From Bacteroidales bacterium (GTDB lineage Bacteria > Bacteroidota > Bacteroidia > Bacteroidales > JAADJA01): DNA of 8,986 nt. The notes below the pieces were generated by a model, which saw only the letters and a list, made by a program, of their open reading frames with translations, was not told the DNA's origin and made no database searches. Shown one piece after another: positions 6,111-8,986 of the stretch. A program made the position numbers and the translations under genes. Where the stretch lies: assembly GCA_030635465.1 (NCBI GenBank), contig DAOVYU010000024.1, positions 1 through 8,986 on the forward strand, in the 5' to 3' direction. Each line of letters starts with the position of its first letter. Position 1 is the stretch's first letter.

Positions 6111-6144
6111 AAAGTGAATTGAACAGTTTTCCAACATTCCAATT
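6105..6144. repeat. Inverted repeat AATTGGAA / TTCCAATT upstream of the glycosyltransferase
   Basis: AATTGGAA at 6105-6112 and its exact complement TTCCAATT at 6137-6144 are separated by 24 bases. They lie about 23-62 bases before the candidate -7 box of the glycosyltransferase gene. It could be an operator or chance in AT-rich DNA. Confidence 0.35.
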
Positions 6145-6166
6145 ACCCTTTCTTCCATTTTAATAT

Positions 6167-6174
6167 TACTTTTG
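6167..6174 (+). promoter_or_regulatory. Candidate promoter (-7 box) of the glycosyltransferase gene
   Basis: TACTTTTG matches TAnnTTTG exactly, 13 bases before the TTG start at 6188, giving a leader of only about 6-9 bases. No good -33 TTTG is seen at the expected distance. Confidence 0.4.
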
Positions 6175-6187
6175 AGAAAAAATCAGG

Positions 6188-7165
6188 TTGAAGAAAATTT
6201 TAATCATAAGATTAAGCTCCATTGGTGACATAGTATTGACTACACCGATTATCAGATGTTTAAAAAACCAACTCCCTGATGCTTCGATCCATTACCTTAC
6301 TAAAAAACAATTTCAACCAATATTGGAAGCTAATCCATTTATTGATAAAATATATACCATCAATGATAAAATCGCTGATGTATTGCCTGATTTAAAAAAC
6401 GAATCCTACGATCATATAGTAGACCTACACAAAAATTTTCGATCTAAAGGAATAGTTTTTAATCTCAAAAAACCTACAACCTCATTTAACAAGATCAATA
6501 TTAAAAAATGGTTGATCGTAAATTTGAAAATTAACCAATTGCCATCCATTCATATTGTTGATCGTTATTTCCAAGCTGTTAAAAAACTGGGTGTGAATAA
6601 TGATGGTTTTGGACTGGATTATTTTATTCCTCAAAAAGATGAAGTTGATTTAAAAGATTTACCACAATTGTTTCAGGAGGGATATTTGGGTTGGGTAATT
6701 GGAGGTATGCATTTTACAAAGATCTTCCCCGAAGAAAAAATCGTTGAAATTTGCCGGAAAATTAACAAACCTATTATTTTACTTGGAGGGAAAAATGATT
6801 TTGAGAAGGGCGAAAGCATCAAAAAAAGTGGAGGAGAAAAAATATTCAATGCATGTGGAAAATATTCCATAAATCAATCAGCATCTTTGGTGAAGCAGGC
6901 TGATAAAATCATTACTAACGATACAGGAATGATGCATATAGCTGCTGCTTTCAAAAAGGAAATTATCAGCTTGTGGGGAAATACCATACCAGAATTTGGT
7001 ATGTACCCCTATATGCCTGGAAATGAAAACAAATCCCATATCGTAGAAGTCAAAAATTTGTCCTGCCGTCCATGTAGCAAAATAGGTTTTGAAAAGTGCC
7101 CAAAAAAGCATTTTGATTGTATGGAGAAAATAGATGTTGAAAAGGTAAATCGGTTAATTGGTTAA
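6188..7165 (+). CDS. Glycosyltransferase family 9 (ADP-heptose:LPS heptosyltransferase-like)
   Basis: A 325-residue protein of the heptosyltransferase (WaaC/WaaF-like) family, two Rossmann-type halves. The N terminus KKILIIRLSSIGDIVLTTP carries the family signature, with Asp14 at the catalytic-base position. The C-terminal donor site has TNDTGMMHIAAA (T243-H250) and SLWGNTIPEFGMYPY. A Cys cluster CRPCSKIGFEKC...C (C293, C296, C304, C311) near the end occurs in many family members. By family it transfers a heptose (or similar sugar) from an ADP-sugar to the LPS inner core at the cytoplasmic face of the inner membrane. The exact donor and acceptor cannot be told, so no gene symbol is given. The start is TTG at 6188: the residues directly after it are the conserved first strand. 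It stands alone, divergent from tatD and convergent with the next gene. Confidence 0.9.
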   Translation: MKKILIIRLSSIGDIVLTTPIIRCLKNQLPDASIHYLTKKQFQPILEANPFIDKIYTINDKIADVLPDLKNESYDHIVDLHKNFRSKGIVFNLKKPTTSFNKINIKKWLIVNLKINQLPSIHIVDRYFQAVKKLGVNNDGFGLDYFIPQKDEVDLKDLPQLFQEGYLGWVIGGMHFTKIFPEEKIVEICRKINKPIILLGGKNDFEKGESIKKSGGEKIFNACGKYSINQSASLVKQADKIITNDTGMMHIAAAFKKEIISLWGNTIPEFGMYPYMPGNENKSHIVEVKNLSCRPCSKIGFEKCPKKHFDCMEKIDVEKVNRLIG

Positions 7166-7169
7166 ATTG
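7155..7169 (+). repeat. 15-base direct repeat, right copy
   Basis: Identical to 6096-6110 (AATTGGTTAAATTGG). It begins in the last codons of the glycosyltransferase gene, so the coding sequence for the C-terminal Leu-Ile-Gly and the stop lies inside the repeat. The following bases to about 7220 are similar low-complexity sequence (ATTAGTCATTAGTAACTGG), sharing ATTGAATATT (7209-7218) with 6045-6054. Confidence 0.7.
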
Positions 7170-7244
7170 GTAAATTAGTCATTAGTAACTGGTCAATAGT
7201 TATTCGTTATTGAATATTGGGTCTTGGTTCTTATGCTTTGCTTT

Positions 7245-7886
7245 TTAAATTCTAATAAAAGGATTATTTACTTTTTCATACCCAATGGATGTTTCTGGGC
7301 CATGGCCACAGTAAACTGTAAAGTCATCTTCGAGGGTAAACAATTTTTCATGAATGCTTTTCATCAATATATCAAAATCACCTGTTGGGAAATCTGTTCG
7401 ACCAATACTATCCCTGAACAAAACATCGCCTGTAATCACAAATTTCTGAGGAGAATTGATAAAACATACACTGCCGTCTGCATGACCCGGAGTATAAACT
7501 ACTTTTAGTTCAGAATTACCAAATTTTATAACATCTCCATCTTCAAAATAAACCTCTGGAAGAATTGCCTTTTCAATATTAAAACCATAAACCCTTGCCT
7601 GTTCATCACCTCTGATAATAAATTGTAATCCTGCTTTATGAATTTCTGGTTTCAAATTATAGGTCTCCGCAATAAAATTGTTCCCAAGTATATGATCCAC
7701 ATGGCAATGGGTATATATTAATTTTACGACTTTTAAATCATTGGTATCAATAAAATAAGCCAGTTCATCTTTTTCCTGTTGCTCGTAACACCCAGGGTCA
7801 ATAATTATCGCTTCTTTTGTTTCATCATAAAGCAAATAGGTGTTTTCGCCAAAGGCATTAAAAACAAATTTTTCTATCGTGATCAT
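7245..7886 (-). CDS. Metallo-beta-lactamase-fold hydrolase (glyoxalase II / YcbL-like)
   Basis: A 213-residue MBL-fold hydrolase. The metal-binding motif THCHVDH (H60, H62, D64, H65) is complete. It is followed by H135 in TPGHADGS, D154 in ITGDVLFRDSIGR (bridging Asp) and H195 in YCGHGPETS, so both metal sites are intact. The FRDSIGRTDFPTGD segment is typical of the small GloB-like/YcbL group, about 210 residues, which lacks the C-terminal helical domain of true glyoxalase II. Likely chemistry is thioester hydrolysis in the cytosol; the natural substrate is unknown. I choose the ATG at 7886 (MITIEKFVFN). An in-frame TTG at 7919 would add 11 residues but overlaps the promoter box. The gene is divergent from the sigma factor and converges on the glycosyltransferase without an obvious terminator between them. 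Confidence 0.93.
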   Translation of the reverse strand: MITIEKFVFNAFGENTYLLYDETKEAIIIDPGCYEQQEKDELAYFIDTNDLKVVKLIYTHCHVDHILGNNFIAETYNLKPEIHKAGLQFIIRGDEQARVYGFNIEKAILPEVYFEDGDVIKFGNSELKVVYTPGHADGSVCFINSPQKFVITGDVLFRDSIGRTDFPTGDFDILMKSIHEKLFTLEDDFTVYCGHGPETSIGYEKVNNPFIRI

Positions 7887-7916
7887 ATTTTTTAGTTTCA
7901 GATGAATTACACAGGG

Positions 7917-7924
7917 CAAAAATA
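7917..7924 (-). promoter_or_regulatory. Candidate promoter (-7 box) of the MBL-fold hydrolase gene
   Basis: TATTTTTG on the minus strand matches TAnnTTTG exactly. Transcription from about 7911 gives a leader of about 25 bases to the ATG at 7886. The box overlaps the alternative TTG start at 7919, which argues against that start. Confidence 0.45.
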
Positions 7925-7978
7925 AACGAATTCATTTTAATTTTGTTAAACTGTAACTATTCATTTGTATAATCGTCG

Positions 7979-7986
7979 TATTTTTG
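7979..7986 (+). promoter_or_regulatory. Candidate promoter (-7 box) of the ECF sigma gene
   Basis: TATTTTTG matches TAnnTTTG exactly, about 29 bases before the ATG. The nearest TTTG upstream (7964-7967) leaves only 11 bases of spacing, too short, so the -33 element is not clear. The same octamer drives the divergent MBL gene. Confidence 0.4.
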
Positions 7987-8002
7987 ATGATGGTTGAATA
8001 AT

Positions 8003-8014
8003 CAGAAATTTCTG
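8003..8014. repeat. 12-base perfect palindrome just before the sigma gene start
   Basis: CAGAAATTTCTG is its own reverse complement and ends one base before the ATG at 8016. It occupies the place of a ribosome-binding site. It may be an operator, a small mRNA hairpin, or chance. Confidence 0.5.
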
Positions 8015-8015
8015 C

Positions 8016-8501
8016 ATGACAGTAAACGAATACAATCAATGTGTAGATGATTTTGCGGATGGTGTGTACCGGTTTATCCTGAAAAATATCAAAGATGAGG
8101 ATAATGCGCGTGACATTGTGCAGGATGCTTTTGCCAAAATGTGGGAAAAAGCAAAGGATATAACCTTTGAAAAATCAAAGTCATATCTGTTTACTTCGGC
8201 CTATCATACCATGATTGATTTTATTCGGAAACATAAAAAAATAGATCATGTGGAAGATATTTCAAGTTTTGAACAGGAACATGATTCAGGGTACTCTGAC
8301 TTAAAAGAGGTTTTGGATGAAGCGGTTGCTCAGTTACCGGAGATTCAACGGTCAGTTTTACTGTTAAGGGACTATGAAGGTTATTCGTACAATGAAATTG
8401 GAGAGATCACAGAATTGAACGAATCACAAGTGAAAGTTTACATTTATCGTGCAAGGATATTTATGAAGAACTATTTAGTTAGCATGGATAAAGTAATTTG
8501 A
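8016..8501 (+). CDS. ECF-type RNA polymerase sigma-70 factor
   Basis: A 161-residue sigma factor with only regions 2 and 4, as in ECF sigmas. Region 2 spans about residues 5-75, with the core-binding signature DEDNARDIVQDAFAKMWEKA and the -10-recognition part AYHTMIDFIRKHKK. A short acidic linker follows at about 78-96. Region 4 spans about 97-156, with LPEIQRSVLLLRDYEGYSYNEIGEI and the helix-turn-helix ending in ESQVKVYIYRARIFMK. By family it directs core RNA polymerase to a specific promoter set and is held inactive by a partner anti-sigma factor. The next gene, 17 bases downstream, is that likely partner. It ends in TGA, so TGA serves as a stop here. No FecR/SusC-type gene is visible, so it may belong to a stress- or envelope-type rather than a carbohydrate-uptake circuit. 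Confidence 0.93.
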   Translation: MTVNEYNQCVDDFADGVYRFILKNIKDEDNARDIVQDAFAKMWEKAKDITFEKSKSYLFTSAYHTMIDFIRKHKKIDHVEDISSFEQEHDSGYSDLKEVLDEAVAQLPEIQRSVLLLRDYEGYSYNEIGEITELNESQVKVYIYRARIFMKNYLVSMDKVI

Positions 8502-8518
8502 AAAACTAGTCAATAAAA

Positions 8519-8986
8519 ATGAATATAAACAGGAAAAATTACGAAGCATATTTTCTCGATTACCGGGAAAATAATCTGTCGACCGAACAGGTGGCGGAGC
8601 TGATGATTTTCCTGGAAGAAAATCCGGATCTAAAACCTGAGTTTGATTCATTTGAGAACATTGTATTACAACCTGAAAAGAATATCAGCTTTTCTAAAAA
8701 AGAAGCACTGAAAAAAACCACGGTTATCTCCACTAAAAATATAGATTCAGATAATTATGACGAAAAACTGGTAGCTATCCTGGAAGGTGATATTTCTGAA
8801 GAAGAAAGTGCAGAATTAAGTGAGTTCATGGAATTGAATCCCAAAGTAAAATTAGAATATAACTTATATCGATTCACATTTTTGAAGCCTGATACGAAAG
8901 TTTTTTATTCTGATAAGGAATCACTCAAAAAGAAAGGTTTATTTGTTCTTTACGGAACGCAAATAATTTATGGACTTTCAATTGCT
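8519..8986 (+). CDS. Anti-sigma-like protein with two tandem 60-residue repeats, cut off at the window's 3' end
   Basis: An open frame from the ATG at 8519 runs off the window after 156 codons without a stop. The N terminus, MNINRKNYEAYFLDYRENNL, matches the style of Bacteroidota proteins encoded next to ECF sigma genes that are taken to be anti-sigma factors. Residues 7-66 and 79-138 align without a gap: both begin NY, both hold S-E-AEL-F-E-NP around the middle, and both end in KE-LKK. The protein therefore carries two copies of one acidic helical module. From about residue 140 the sequence becomes hydrophobic (LFVLYGTQIIYGLSIA), probably the start of a membrane helix. A cytoplasmic sigma-binding part and a membrane or periplasmic part would fit, but this is inference. 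There is no ribosome site, and no zinc-binding HxxxCxxC motif is seen. Confidence 0.8.
   Translation, partial: MNINRKNYEAYFLDYRENNLSTEQVAELMIFLEENPDLKPEFDSFENIVLQPEKNISFSKKEALKKTTVISTKNIDSDNYDEKLVAILEGDISEEESAELSEFMELNPKVKLEYNLYRFTFLKPDTKVFYSDKESLKKKGLFVLYGTQIIYGLSIA

Noticed and set aside
5954..6142. A minus-strand open frame over the TGAATGAT repeats and the tatD start
   Set aside because: It overlaps the true tatD N terminus (HxH motif) in another frame and consists mainly of translated low-complexity DNA.
7224..7508. A plus-strand open frame antisense to the MBL-fold gene
   Set aside because: The opposite strand holds the complete metal-binding motifs; this frame has no recognisable feature or promoter.
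1..8986. A general change of the genetic code (TGA as sense codon)
   Set aside because: The sigma gene ends naturally in TGA and the other genes have no internal TGA; Trp is coded by TGG.
1..8986. CRISPR array, insertion sequence, prophage or attachment site
   Set aside because: No regularly spaced repeats, transposase, integrase or tRNA-end duplication was found; the tRNA-Ser 3' end is not repeated in the window as far as I can see.

Overview
The window looks like chromosomal DNA of a Bacteroidota (Bacteroidetes) species, probably near Bacteroidales/Marinilabiliales. The evidence is AT-rich sequence, mostly absent Shine-Dalgarno sites, TAnnTTTG-type -7 promoter boxes in front of several genes, an ExbB with a signal peptide, and a short ECF sigma gene followed by a Bacteroidota-style anti-sigma-like gene. 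I see no transposase, phage gene, CRISPR array or foreign-looking island; most of it is ordinary core sequence.

Layout. (1) 1-1515, + strand: the 3' end of a HAD-family hydrolase gene, then a CPBP intramembrane protease with its own promoter-like box. A strong palindromic terminator at 1556-1585 separates these from the convergent genes. (2) 1604-6000, - strand, read from right to left: tatD-like nuclease, type I asparaginase (ansA), tRNA-Ser(GGA), exbB, an unrecognised four-helix membrane protein, and two different exbD genes. The last four are packed as one operon encoding a proton-driven motor of the TonB/Tol type. (3) 6188-7165, +: a GT9 heptosyltransferase-like glycosyltransferase, flanked on both sides by low-complexity DNA sharing an identical 15-mer. 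(4) 7245-7886, -: a glyoxalase II-like metallo-beta-lactamase-fold hydrolase. (5) 8016-8986, +: an ECF sigma factor and the first 156 codons of an anti-sigma-like protein built from two tandem 60-residue repeats.

The most notable observation is in the tatD-like gene. Its complete 256-codon reading frame (6000 to 5230) is interrupted by one in-frame TGA at 5829-5827, and everything else, including all metal ligands, is intact. The position matches a Cys in relatives as I remember them. An ordinary nonsense mutation or sequence error is most likely. Recoding, including selenocysteine, cannot be excluded from sequence alone, but I see no convincing SECIS element.

How the genes work together: exbB-orf-exbD-exbD would power outer-membrane transport or envelope maintenance, the glycosyltransferase would build surface glycolipid, and the sigma/anti-sigma pair would respond to a signal not visible here. 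tatD, ansA and the motor genes are co-oriented housekeeping neighbours rather than one pathway.
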